DNA of 64,000 nt, taken from NCBI RefSeq assembly GCF_902502825.2, contig NZ_LR723670.1:3944001-4008000 (forward strand), given 5' to 3'. Within the stretch, counting starts at the first letter, position 1. Each line of letters opens with the position of its first letter. This DNA is from Pseudorhizobium flavum. Lineage in GTDB: Bacteria > Pseudomonadota > Alphaproteobacteria > Rhizobiales > Rhizobiaceae. The position numbers and the translations under genes are program-made. The notes under the pieces were generated by a model, which was given only the letters and a program-made list of their open reading frames with translations, did no database searches and was not told where the DNA came from. Of the stretch, positions 34,701-42,939 are shown in pieces.

Positions 34701-35389
34701 CGCAATGGAATTCCTGCTTTCGGAAGAGCCTTCTGCAGCCGGTGAAGGCCGGCGGAGCAGATCAGCGTCAGGAGTAGGAAGATCAGGCCGACGAGGGTCA
34801 GCGGAACGAGGTACTCGAAGGTGCGTTCGCCGATCATGTTCGCAAGTCCCATCATCTCGAGGACCGTGATGACGGAAAGCACCGGCGTTTCCTTGATCAT
34901 CGCGACGAGGTAGTTGCCCATGGCCGGCACGATGCGCGGGATGGCCTGCGGAATGATGACGTCCCGGTAGGTCTGCATCCGGGTGAGGTTCAGCGCGGTG
35001 GCCGCTTCCCACTGGCCCCGGCCCACCGCTTCTATACCGCCGCGGTAGACCTCCGAGGTGTAGGCGGCGTATTGCAGCCCGAGTGCCAGCGCACCCGTCA
35101 GGAAGGCGGGCAGGACGATCCCGAAGTTCGGCAGAACGTAGTAGAGAAAGAAGAGCTGCACCAGGAGCGGCGTATCGCGAAGGAATTCGACGACGAACGC
35201 TGTCGTCCAGGAGATGACCTTCAGCCGGCTGCGGCGTAGCAGCGCGAACACGAGGCCAAGGGCCATCGCGATGGCGAAGCCCGCCGCCGCAGCCTTCAAG
35301 GTCACCGTCAGACCGATGAGGATGATGGGAAGGATCGAGATCGTGTAGGTGAGCCAAGTGGTCGTGTCCCATTCGTAGCCGTACATCAT
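34697..35389 (-). CDS. ehuD: Ectoine/hydroxyectoine ABC transporter permease
   Basis: The protein has 230 residues and about five helices of the HisM/GlnP type. The loop motif [20 protein letters not shown], followed by [20 protein letters not shown], is the EAA segment that contacts the ATPase. [20 protein letters not shown] is the conserved RGTPLLVQ-like entry segment. It lies 12 bases after the stop of the other permease gene and overlaps ehuA. Which of the two permeases is C or D is assigned by order and resemblance. Confidence 0.87.
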   Translation of the reverse strand: MMYGYEWDTTTWLTYTISILPIILIGLTVTLKAAAAGFAIAMALGLVFALLRRSRLKVISWTTAFVVEFLRDTPLLVQLFFLYYVLPNFGIVLPAFLTGALALGLQYAAYTSEVYRGGIEAVGRGQWEAATALNLTRMQTYRDVIIPQAIPRIVPAMGNYLVAMIKETPVLSVITVLEMMGLANMIGERTFEYLVPLTLVGLIFLLLTLICSAGLHRLQKALPKAGIPLR

Positions 35390-35401
35390 GATGACACTTC
35401 C

Positions 35402-36067
35402 TCAGGAATGGGCCGAACGGGGGAAGACGTCACCGCGCCTGACGACATGTTCGATGATACGGATGGCGACCATCAATACGAGAGACATCGCGAAATAGCA
35501 CAGCAGCGTGACGGAATAGATGCTTGCGCTGTCCAGGGTCAGGTTGCGGATCGACTGCGCCGTGAAGGTGAGATCGGCGATCGAGATCAGCGAGACGAGC
35601 GAGGAGAGCTTCAGCGTTTCGATCGCGAGATTGCCGAAGGCGGGCATCATCTCAACGATCGCCTGTGGGAGCGAGATCCGGAACAGTGTCTGGAAACGGT
35701 TGAAGTTCAATGCTCGGGCCGCCTCCAGCTGCTGCGTGGAGACGGAGGAGAGCGCACCGCGGACGATTTCCGCACCGTAACCGCCGGCGTGGGCAGCGAG
35801 AACCAGGATCCCGGTCGTGATCGGCTCGAAGCTCAGGCCGACCAGCGGCAGCGCATAATAGAACCAGAACAGCTGGACGAGCAGGGAGGTGCCGCGAAAC
35901 ACCTCCGTGTAACACAGTGCTATCGTCGATAGCATCGGCCCGCCTTCGACGCGCAGGATGCCGAAGAAGAACGCAAGTGCCGCGCCGATCACGATCGAGG
36001 CAAGCGTGATCGTCATGGTGACGCCAGCACCTTGCAGGATCATCGGCAGGTATGCACTCCAGTCCAT
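35402..36067 (-). CDS. ehuC: Ectoine/hydroxyectoine ABC transporter permease
   Basis: The protein has 221 residues from MDWSAYLPM, chosen because AGGGAG lies nine bases upstream; a TTG 18 bases earlier overlaps that site. It has the HisQ/GlnP-like segments [20 protein letters not shown] and [20 protein letters not shown], then [20 protein letters not shown]. It is the partner permease of EhuD in the inner membrane. It follows the receptor gene ehuB by 54 bases. Confidence 0.88.
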   Translation of the reverse strand: MDWSAYLPMILQGAGVTMTITLASIVIGAALAFFFGILRVEGGPMLSTIALCYTEVFRGTSLLVQLFWFYYALPLVGLSFEPITTGILVLAAHAGGYGAEIVRGALSSVSTQQLEAARALNFNRFQTLFRISLPQAIVEMMPAFGNLAIETLKLSSLVSLISIADLTFTAQSIRNLTLDSASIYSVTLLCYFAMSLVLMVAIRIIEHVVRRGDVFPRSAHS

Positions 36068-36121
36068 TCGGTGTCTCCCTTGCAAGCTGGTGCGCCCGGG
36101 AGACCCGGGCGCCGACCATTG

Positions 36122-36973
36122 CTAGTTCCCGGCGCAGAGATCTGCGACGTTCTTCGCGGCGGCGGCCGCGATGCTCTGCTCAGATAGGCCGTATTTGCCG
36201 AGGATCGCCTTGTACTCGTCGGTCTTGCGGAACTCGACGAGGCCTGCGTTGAAGGCATCGCGCAGATCCTTGTCTTCCGGACGGAAGGCAAAGCCGCCAT
36301 AGTTGCGTACCGGTGCACCGTCGACGATCGGATCTTCGAAGGGCGAAACCTGCTCGACCTGTTCCTGGCCCTTTGCGAGCTCGGAGACCGTTAGCTCGGT
36401 GGCCGCGTAGGCGTCGACCCGGCTCTGGACGGTCGGGATCGCGTCCGCATTCGCCTGAATGAAGACGATCTGCTCGTCCTTGACGCCGACAGCGCGCAGG
36501 AAGTCGACATTGTTGGCACCGGAAACCACGGCAACCGTCAACGAAGGATCCTTGGCAATGTCGGCATAGGTCGTCAGTCCCTTGGGATTGCCCTTCTTGA
36601 CCAAAAGCCCCTCACCGTAGGACGAATTCGGCTCCGTGAAGGCAACCTGCTTGCAGCGCTCCGGAGAGATATTCTGCTCGGCCGCGACGAAATCGAAACG
36701 CTTCGCCTTGAGGCCCGGAATGAGCGTCCCGAACGGCGTGACGGTCCAGTTGACCTCCTCGATGCCCATGGATTTCAGGACGGCGTTCGCAACGTCGGGT
36801 CCGATGCCGGCCGAGGTGCCGTCGGGCTGCATGTAGGAGTATGGGACTTCGTTCGCGGTCGCGGCGCGGATATAGCCCTGCTCCTTCACCTCTTCGACGG
36901 TAAGGGCGTTGGCGGACGTGAAGCCCATGATGAGCGCAAGGGCGGATAGCCCGGAGAGTCTTGAGATCTGCAT
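36122..36973 (-). CDS. ehuB: Ectoine/hydroxyectoine ABC transporter periplasmic binding protein
   Basis: The protein has 283 residues and a signal peptide ending TSANA. The mature sequence is a family 3 solute receptor (KEQGYIRAATANEVPYSYMQ, GIGPDVANAVLKSMGIEEVN, VTPFGTLIPGLKAKRFDFVA, EQNISPERCKQVAFTEPNSS). The pattern fits EhuB, which traps ectoine through aromatic and acidic residues. The start MQISRLSG is chosen for AGAGGAG upstream; the longer frame is rejected. It is the first of the transporter genes, 69 bases after doeB. Confidence 0.9.
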   Translation of the reverse strand: MQISRLSGLSALALIMGFTSANALTVEEVKEQGYIRAATANEVPYSYMQPDGTSAGIGPDVANAVLKSMGIEEVNWTVTPFGTLIPGLKAKRFDFVAAEQNISPERCKQVAFTEPNSSYGEGLLVKKGNPKGLTTYADIAKDPSLTVAVVSGANNVDFLRAVGVKDEQIVFIQANADAIPTVQSRVDAYAATELTVSELAKGQEQVEQVSPFEDPIVDGAPVRNYGGFAFRPEDKDLRDAFNAGLVEFRKTDEYKAILGKYGLSEQSIAAAAAKNVADLCAGN

Positions 36974-37042
36974 GTCTATTCTCCTCTGGTTAGCGTTTTT
37001 TCGTGGCCCGTTTTCGGGTCTCACGTCGTACTTCCGGTCAAT

Positions 37043-38050
37043 CTACTCCGTGATCGTTGCGATGACGGAGAGGCAGTCGCCAGCCTTGATGAGGCCTGGG
37101 ACGTGTCGGGCCGCGAGTACGCCATCCATGGCGGCGCGGTAATCAATGGGGGGGACGCCGGTCCTGCTGACGGGGTAGACGCGGGCGATGACGTCCCCCG
37201 CCGCGACCGGCTCGCCAAGATCGCGACGGAATGCGACCAGCCCGTCGTCCTCCGCGAAGGTGAAGCAGTCGCTCGACGGCATGTCCAGCCAACGGGTCTG
37301 CCGGATCTCCGGAGCCCCCGCCAGGATGCCGCCGTGGCGCAGCAGGTTGAGGGTGCCCGCGCGTGCGATCTCGATGGAGCGGGCGCTCGCCGTGCCGGCA
37401 CCACCGAGCTCCGTGGTGACGAACACCTTGCCCATTTCCTCGGCTGTCGTATCCAGCATTCCGACCGCATCGATCTCCAGCATCTTCATCGAGTATGGCG
37501 CAGAGAAGGCGGCGACTGCCTCGAAGCAGCGTGCCTCCTGCACCTTGTCCGGCAGTTCGTGCGCTGCGGCATAGGGCAGGAAGTCGAGGGTTTTTCCACC
37601 CGAATGGAAGTCGAGCACGATGTCCGCCAACGGGATCAGGTGACGCGTCACGTAGTCCGCGATCTTCTCCGTCACCGTGCCATCCGGCCGGCCGGGGAAA
37701 CTGCGGTTGAGGTTGCCGCGGTCGATCGGCGAAGTCCTTGTGCCGGCTCTGAAGGCCGGATAGTTCAGCGCCGGCACGATGATGATGCGCCCGCTCACCT
37801 GCGACGGATCAAGCGTCTGCGCCAGTTCGAAGAGAGCGGCCGGGCCCTCATACTCGTCGCCATGGTTGGCACCGGTGAGAAGCGCCGTCGGCCCGCTGCC
37901 ATTGGCGATGACGCAGATCGGGATCATCACCGAGCCCCAGGCGCTGTCATCGCGGCTGTAGGGCAGCCGCAGATGGCCGTGCTGCACACCCTTCATGTCG
38001 AAATCGACTGAAGGAGCGATAGGAGAGGGACGGGGCGCGGTGGTCAGCAT
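37043..38050 (-). CDS. doeB: N-alpha-acetyl-L-2,4-diaminobutyrate deacetylase
   Basis: The protein has 335 residues and belongs to the AstE/AspA (zinc carboxypeptidase-like) group. Zinc ligands are visible in TGANHGDEYEGPAALFEL (H and E, near residue 62) and DIVLDFHSGGKTLDF (H, near 146). It removes acetate from N-alpha-acetyl-diaminobutyrate formed from ectoine, giving L-2,4-diaminobutyrate. It is called eutE in S. meliloti. A GTG one codon upstream of ATG is an alternative start. It follows doeA by four bases, so the two sequential enzymes are co-expressed. Confidence 0.92.
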   Translation of the reverse strand: MLTTAPRPSPIAPSVDFDMKGVQHGHLRLPYSRDDSAWGSVMIPICVIANGSGPTALLTGANHGDEYEGPAALFELAQTLDPSQVSGRIIIVPALNYPAFRAGTRTSPIDRGNLNRSFPGRPDGTVTEKIADYVTRHLIPLADIVLDFHSGGKTLDFLPYAAAHELPDKVQEARCFEAVAAFSAPYSMKMLEIDAVGMLDTTAEEMGKVFVTTELGGAGTASARSIEIARAGTLNLLRHGGILAGAPEIRQTRWLDMPSSDCFTFAEDDGLVAFRRDLGEPVAAGDVIARVYPVSRTGVPPIDYRAAMDGVLAARHVPGLIKAGDCLSVIATITE

Positions 38051-38054
38051 CACG

Positions 38055-39233
38055 TCATGCCTTTACGAACAACTGGCGCGGCACATTGGAGAGACATTCG
38101 ACGCCGGTTTCGGTGATCGCAATGCTCTCGGTGATTTCCAGCCCCATATCTTCGAGCCACAGACCTGTCATGAAATGGAAGGTCATGCCGGGCTTCAACT
38201 CCGTCCGGTCGCCGGGGCGCAGGCTCATCGTGCGCTCGCCCCAGTCCGGCGGGTAGGAAAGTCCGATCGGGTAGCCGGTCCGGTTGTCCTTGATGATCCC
38301 GTATTTCTTTAACACCGCGAAGAAGGCATTGGCGATATCCTCGCAGGCATTGCCGGGCTTTGCAGCGGCAAGACCCGCCTCCATCCCTTCCAGCGTCGCC
38401 TGTTCCGCATCGAGGAAAGCCTGCGTCGGCTTGCCTAGAAAGACGGTGCGCGAGAGCGGGCAGTGGTAGCGCTTGTAGGCGCCGGCAATTTCGAAGAACG
38501 TGCCTTCGCCCAGGCGCATCGGCTTGTCGTCCCAGGTCAGGTGGGGCGCCGACGCATCCGCCCCCGACGGCAGAAGCGGGACGATTGCCGGGTAATCCCC
38601 ACCGAACTCGGCGGTGCCGCGTATGCCCGCATCGTAGATCTCGGCGACAAGGTCGCACTTGCGCATGCCCGGCTCGACGACGTCGACGATCCGCTTGTGC
38701 ATCAGTTCGACGATCTTGCCGGCCTTGCGCATGTAGTCGAGTTCGGTCGGGCTCTTGACGGCGCGCTGCCAGTTGACGAGGCCAGCCGCATCCTTGAAGC
38801 GGGCATTCGGCAGATGCGTCTGCAGGGAAGCGAAGGCGGCCGCTGAGAAGTAGTAGTTGTCCATCTCGACGCCGACCGTCAGGCCGGACCAGTTGCGCTC
38901 GTTGATGATCTGCGACAGCAGATCCATCGGGTGGCGCTCGGTCGACTGCACGTAATGGTCGGGATACCCGATGATGTTGTCGTGCTCGAGATAGGCGGTG
39001 CGCTTCGCGCCGTTGGCATCCTGCTTGCGACCATACCAGATCGGCTCGCCGTTCGGCGGCACCAGCACGCATTGATGCACATAGAAGGACCAACCGTCAT
39101 ATCCGGTCAGCCAGTGCATGTTGGAGGGATCGGTGACGATCAGGAGATCGATCCCGGCCTTTCCCATGGCGCGACGGGTCTTGGACAAGCGCTCAGCATA
39201 TTCCTCGCGCGTAAAGTTCAGCGTCACGCTCAC
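38055..39233 (-). CDS. doeA: Ectoine hydrolase
   Basis: The protein has 392 residues and the M24 (creatinase/prolidase-like) fold. Typical segments are TDPSNMHWLTGYDGWSFYVH, RKAGKIVELMHKRIVDVVEP, GEGTFFEIAGAYKRYHCPLS and GYPIGLSYPPDWGERTMSLR. It opens the ectoine ring to give N-acetyl-diaminobutyrate, the first step of catabolism; it is called eutD in S. meliloti. The gene overlaps eutC by four bases and precedes doeB. Confidence 0.93.
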   Translation of the reverse strand: MSVTLNFTREEYAERLSKTRRAMGKAGIDLLIVTDPSNMHWLTGYDGWSFYVHQCVLVPPNGEPIWYGRKQDANGAKRTAYLEHDNIIGYPDHYVQSTERHPMDLLSQIINERNWSGLTVGVEMDNYYFSAAAFASLQTHLPNARFKDAAGLVNWQRAVKSPTELDYMRKAGKIVELMHKRIVDVVEPGMRKCDLVAEIYDAGIRGTAEFGGDYPAIVPLLPSGADASAPHLTWDDKPMRLGEGTFFEIAGAYKRYHCPLSRTVFLGKPTQAFLDAEQATLEGMEAGLAAAKPGNACEDIANAFFAVLKKYGIIKDNRTGYPIGLSYPPDWGERTMSLRPGDRTELKPGMTFHFMTGLWLEDMGLEITESIAITETGVECLSNVPRQLFVKA

Positions 39234-40243
39234 GCCGCATCTCCCTTATTCACATTATTCTTGATTGTCTGGCCGCATCTCGCATCTGCTGCGCGGGCGA
39301 GCGCGAGATTGGCGATTGCGGTATCCTGCACGCCGGTGCCGGTAAGGTCGGCGAAGGTGATGTCCTTGGGGGCAGTTCGCCCCCTGGCCTTGCCGGCGAT
39401 GACGGCTCCAAGTTCCGCGAACGGCTGGCCCAGGGTTGCGCTCCCAGCCTCGATGGCATGATGCAGTTCGCCGAGGATGCGCGTCTGCGTGATCCGGTCT
39501 GCGACATAGGTTGCCCGAGCAAAAACAGCCGGATCGATCTCGTTCTTGTGCTCGGCGTCCGAGCCCATCGCAGTCAGGTGCTGGCCCGGCTCCAGCCACT
39601 CCGCCATCAGGATCGGCTTCTCCGCCGGAGTGGTGGTGACGATGATGTCGGCGCCGTGTACCGCCTCGCGCGGATCTGCCGCGGCAGTGACCTCAATGCC
39701 CTGCTCACGGGCGAACGTGTCGGCAAGCCTTTGCGCCTTTCCGGGATCACGGGCCCAGATACGGACCGACCGGATCGGCCGCACCAGCGCCAAAGCTTGA
39801 AGCTGCAACCGTGCCTGCATCCCCGCGCCGAAGATTGCGGCAACCGAGGCATCCTCGCGCGAAAGATGGCGTGCGGCGACAGCACCGGCGGCGGCCGTGC
39901 GCACGTCGGTGAGATAACCGTTGTCGAGCAGCAGGGCCTCGACCAGCCCGGTTCTGGCGCTCAGCAGGATCATCAGCCCGTTGAGGCTAGGCAGGCCGAG
40001 CTTGGGATTGTCGAAGAACCCGGGGCTGACCTTGATGGCGAAGCTGTCGAAGCCCGGAACATAGGCGGTCTTGACGTCCACCTCGCCGCGAAATTCCGGG
40101 ATGTCGAGGCGCAGGATCGGGGGCATTGAGACAGGTTTGGTGGCAAGCGCCGCGAAGGCCTGCTCCACGCAATCGACGGCAGAAGCGTCGAGCTTCACGA
40201 TGGCGCGGAGATCCCCTTCCGTCAGGATGCGGATACGGCTCAT
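39230..40243 (-). CDS. eutC: Ornithine-cyclodeaminase-like protein of hydroxyectoine use
   Basis: The protein has 337 residues of the ornithine cyclodeaminase/mu-crystallin family. The substrate side shows FAIKVSPGFFDNPKLGLPSL and LLLDNGYLTDVRTAAAGAVA, and the Rossmann part shows VAAIFGAGMQARLQLQALAL and ADIIVTTTPAEKPILMAEWL. EutC acts with EutA and EutB to convert hydroxyectoine to ectoine. It is coupled by four-base overlaps to eutB and doeA. No eutA gene accompanies it here. Confidence 0.9.
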   Translation of the reverse strand: MSRIRILTEGDLRAIVKLDASAVDCVEQAFAALATKPVSMPPILRLDIPEFRGEVDVKTAYVPGFDSFAIKVSPGFFDNPKLGLPSLNGLMILLSARTGLVEALLLDNGYLTDVRTAAAGAVAARHLSREDASVAAIFGAGMQARLQLQALALVRPIRSVRIWARDPGKAQRLADTFAREQGIEVTAAADPREAVHGADIIVTTTPAEKPILMAEWLEPGQHLTAMGSDAEHKNEIDPAVFARATYVADRITQTRILGELHHAIEAGSATLGQPFAELGAVIAGKARGRTAPKDITFADLTGTGVQDTAIANLALARAADARCGQTIKNNVNKGDAA

Positions 40244-41259
40244 CGGGTGCTCCTCCCAATGAGGTTTCGGTGTATCTCAGGATCGATGTTGCCGCCGGAA
40301 ACGATGACGGCAGTAGGGCCAAGGAGTTGAACCTTGTCCGCCAGGATGGCGGCGATGCCGACTGCTCCCGCCCCCTCCACGACCTCGTCTTCTTCGCGAG
40401 CCGCATGTCGGATGCCGGCCGCGATCTCGTCCTCCGTCAGCAGGACGATGCCATCGAGAAGGTCGCGGCAGAGGGCGAAGGTGACGCGGTTTGATAGCCC
40501 GATGCCGCCGCCGAGCGAGTCCGCCAGCGTCTCCTCCTCGCGGACCGCGACGGGCTTGCCGGCGGCGATGGCCGCATGCATGGCCGCACCGCGCTCCATT
40601 GAAATGCCGATAATGCGTGCCTGCGGCTTCAAGGCCTTCACCGCGACCGCAATACCACCCGCCAGTCCGCCACCGGAAAGCGGAACGAGCACGGTCGCGA
40701 GATCCGGCAGGTCCTCAACGAGTTCAAGGCCGATCGTACCTTGGCCGGCCACCACATTGACGTCGTCAAAGGGCGGGATCGGAGTGAGGCGCAACGTCTG
40801 CACCAAGCGCTCGACCTCATCCTGTGCATCGTCCTGGGAGACGCCGACGATGCGGATGTCGGCACCGAGCGAACGGATAGCCTCGACCTTGTTGGCTGGA
40901 ACCAGCGATGACATGCAGATGGTGGCCGATACGCCGAGCTCGCGTGCGGCGTAGGCGACGGCGCGACCGTGATTGCCGGTTGAGGCAGTAACGAGACCGC
41001 GCCTCCTTGCCGCGTCCTCGAGCGACAGAATGGCGTTTATGGCGCCGCGCAGCTTGAATGCACCAATTGGCTGCCGTGTCTCGAGCTTGAGATGGACGGC
41101 CTGACCCGCGCGTTCGGACAGGGTGGGAGAGGGAACGAGAGGCGTGCGCACGACCCCGCCCGCGATCCGTGAAGCAGCCCGTTCAACGTCCGCCCGCGAA
41201 ACCGGCAGAAAAGGATTCTCGATCACTCTGGACGGTCTCACGCTCTTCATGATTGTCAT
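40240..41259 (-). CDS. eutB: PLP-dependent dehydratase of hydroxyectoine use
   Basis: The protein has 339 residues, fold type II (threonine dehydratase-like). The PLP Lys lies in RQPIGAFKLRGAINA (about residue 68), the Asn-binding turn in VTASTGNHGRAVAYAA, and the phosphate loop in VPLSGGGLAGGIAVA. It is the enzyme thought to eliminate from the hydroxylated ectoine ring. It is the first gene after the candidate EnuR operator, so it probably starts the operon eutBC-doeAB-ehuBCDA. Another ATG lies nine bases downstream. Confidence 0.9.
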   Translation of the reverse strand: MTIMKSVRPSRVIENPFLPVSRADVERAASRIAGGVVRTPLVPSPTLSERAGQAVHLKLETRQPIGAFKLRGAINAILSLEDAARRRGLVTASTGNHGRAVAYAARELGVSATICMSSLVPANKVEAIRSLGADIRIVGVSQDDAQDEVERLVQTLRLTPIPPFDDVNVVAGQGTIGLELVEDLPDLATVLVPLSGGGLAGGIAVAVKALKPQARIIGISMERGAAMHAAIAAGKPVAVREEETLADSLGGGIGLSNRVTFALCRDLLDGIVLLTEDEIAAGIRHAAREEDEVVEGAGAVGIAAILADKVQLLGPTAVIVSGGNIDPEIHRNLIGRSTR

Positions 41260-41275
41260 GTTGCGAGCGAAGAAA

Positions 41276-41305
41276 AATCATGTCAATTATTATATTGTCA
41301 TGATT
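41276..41305. promoter_or_regulatory. Candidate EnuR operator and eut promoter region
   Basis: AATCATGTCAAT (41276-41287) and ATTGTCATGATT (41294-41305) form a 30-base dyad with 12-base arms, one mismatch and a TATTAT centre. It lies in the 66 bases between the enuR stop and the eutB start, 16 bases upstream of eutB. The location fits a repressor site for the MocR/GntR-type regulator encoded next door. Confidence 0.65.
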
Positions 41306-41325
41306 CAATAATTCCGTTTCAAGCC

Positions 41326-42774
41326 TCAGCCGATGGAGCCTATGTCGTAGACGGGCGGCAGCTGCTCGAAAGTGTTGCGCACGGTCGTCAGTGCATTGCT
41401 GAGGGTCGCATGGCTCATCCGCCCGCCAAGGCAGATGCGGATGCCGCCGCCGTGGCCGGGGCCGGCGATGAAGGGTTCCGACGGCGAGACGGCGACGTTC
41501 TGGTTGGCGAGTGCGCGCACCAGCCCGTCTTCGGTCCAGTGAGCCGGAACCTTCAGCCAGGCGCAAAGTGCGAGCGGGTGACTGGAGGCGATATGGGCAC
41601 CCAGGACTGTAGCCGCGACGGACTGGCGCGCGCGGGCTTCTCGGCGCTGGACATCTAGCAGCTTCTGGGCCGTGCCGTTCTCGATCCAGCGGGTCGCGAT
41701 CTCGCCGGTCAGATAGGTGCCGCTCCAGCTCGACACGCGCAGGATCGACGCAGCGCGGATCGAATAGGACGGGGGGACCACCAGATAGCCGACGCGCAGT
41801 CCCGTCAGCACCGTCTTGGTGAAGCTGGTGACGAAGAATCCGAGCTCCGGCAGCATTTCCGCGACCGACGGGAGATCCTCGTCGATCATCGGGCGGCAGA
41901 CTTCATCCTCGACGACGAAGATGCCGTAGCGAGCGGCTATGGCGGCGATCTCCTGCCGCCGTACCGCCCCCATGACGTGCCCCGTAGGATTGTTGAGGGT
42001 GGGAATCAAAACCATCGCCCGGACGCCGCCCGCAGCACAAGCCGCCTCCAGCGCGTCAGGCAGGATGCCCTCGCTGTCCGTGGGCAGGCCCTTTAGGCTG
42101 AAGCCAAGGACGTTGGAGAGACCGATGATGCCGTGATCGGTCAGGTTCTCGCACAGGACGACGTCGCCGGAGCGCACGATGCAACTCAACGCGAGAAAGA
42201 TGCCGTGGGCTGCGCCATTGGTGACGAGGATGCGATCGGCACCGGCCGTAAGGCCCAGTCTGCGCAGCCAGAGGCGCGCCGTCTCGCGATGCCGCTCAAG
42301 GCCGGCTATCGGCCTACAGGGGCGCATGAAGCTTGCAGTGTCGCTTTCGGCAAGCTCGCGGAAGGTCTCGCGGCAGGCGGCCTCATGCTCGTCGAGATAG
42401 ACCCCGCGGATGATGGAAAGGTCGAGCACCTCGTTGGGGCTGTGATCGAGCATCATCCGCCCGGCGCGGTCGGTCACCCGCGCCTTGACGAAGGTGCCAC
42501 GGCCAATCTCGCCGCTAAGAAAACCCAGCCGTTCCGCTTCCTTGTAGGATAGGCTGACGGTCTGGACGGAAAGACCGAGATCGCGCGCCAGGTCGCGATG
42601 CGTCGGCATGCGATCCATCGGCTTCAGCACGCCGGCATCGATGTCGGCGATGATGCGCTCGGTCAGCGCCGCGTGCTTCGTCACACCCTTCTGCTTAGTG
42701 AGGTCCGGCCGCCACGCCACTGGTCTCGTCGCGAGAACTGGACCGGTGGCGAGCGGATTGGCTTGGCGACGCAT
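41326..42774 (-). CDS. enuR: MocR-type regulator of ectoine utilisation
   Basis: The protein has 482 residues. The GntR winged helix (ALTERIIADIDAGVLKPMDR, MPTHRDLARDLGLSVQTVSL, YKEAERLGFLSGEIGRGTFV) is fused to an aminotransferase-like effector domain with NNPTG (LIPTLNNPTGHVM), VVEDEVCRP and the PLP-binding Lys in FVTSFTKTVLTGLRVGYLV. In characterised EnuR, PLP on this Lys binds catabolic intermediates such as diaminobutyrate and relieves repression. It sits between doeD and eutB on the same strand. Confidence 0.92.
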   Translation of the reverse strand: MRRQANPLATGPVLATRPVAWRPDLTKQKGVTKHAALTERIIADIDAGVLKPMDRMPTHRDLARDLGLSVQTVSLSYKEAERLGFLSGEIGRGTFVKARVTDRAGRMMLDHSPNEVLDLSIIRGVYLDEHEAACRETFRELAESDTASFMRPCRPIAGLERHRETARLWLRRLGLTAGADRILVTNGAAHGIFLALSCIVRSGDVVLCENLTDHGIIGLSNVLGFSLKGLPTDSEGILPDALEAACAAGGVRAMVLIPTLNNPTGHVMGAVRRQEIAAIAARYGIFVVEDEVCRPMIDEDLPSVAEMLPELGFFVTSFTKTVLTGLRVGYLVVPPSYSIRAASILRVSSWSGTYLTGEIATRWIENGTAQKLLDVQRREARARQSVAATVLGAHIASSHPLALCAWLKVPAHWTEDGLVRALANQNVAVSPSEPFIAGPGHGGGIRICLGGRMSHATLSNALTTVRNTFEQLPPVYDIGSIG

Positions 42775-42819
42775 GAAATTGACTCGTTATTCGAGAACAT
42801 GATTTCATGACATTATGCA

Positions 42820-42843
42820 TGCTTCAGTGCAAAAGATGAAGCA
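42820..42843. promoter_or_regulatory. Dyad upstream of enuR
   Basis: TGCTTCA (42820-42826) and TGAAGCA (42837-42843) are exact inverted repeats with a 10-base spacer, 46 bases upstream of the enuR start and after doeD. A second symmetric patch (ATGATTTCAT) lies at 42799-42808. These could be autoregulatory sites or part of a promoter. Confidence 0.35.
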
Positions 42844-42939
42844 CTATGCAAGTCTCATGGTGCCTTTGCCTTCCGCATAGGCACGGGCTGTGGATGAGAG
42901 CAGCAGTGACCTAGGGCAAAGGCCGCCGGACCAGACAGG

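Noticed and set aside
34701..35372. N-terminal extension of ehuA
   Set aside because: The added residues are a shadow of ehuD; the ATG at 34700 in the overlap with ehuD is the natural start.
38050..39093. A 347-codon frame overlapping doeA
   Set aside because: It is a same-strand shadow of doeA in another frame, with Arg-rich composition and no motif.
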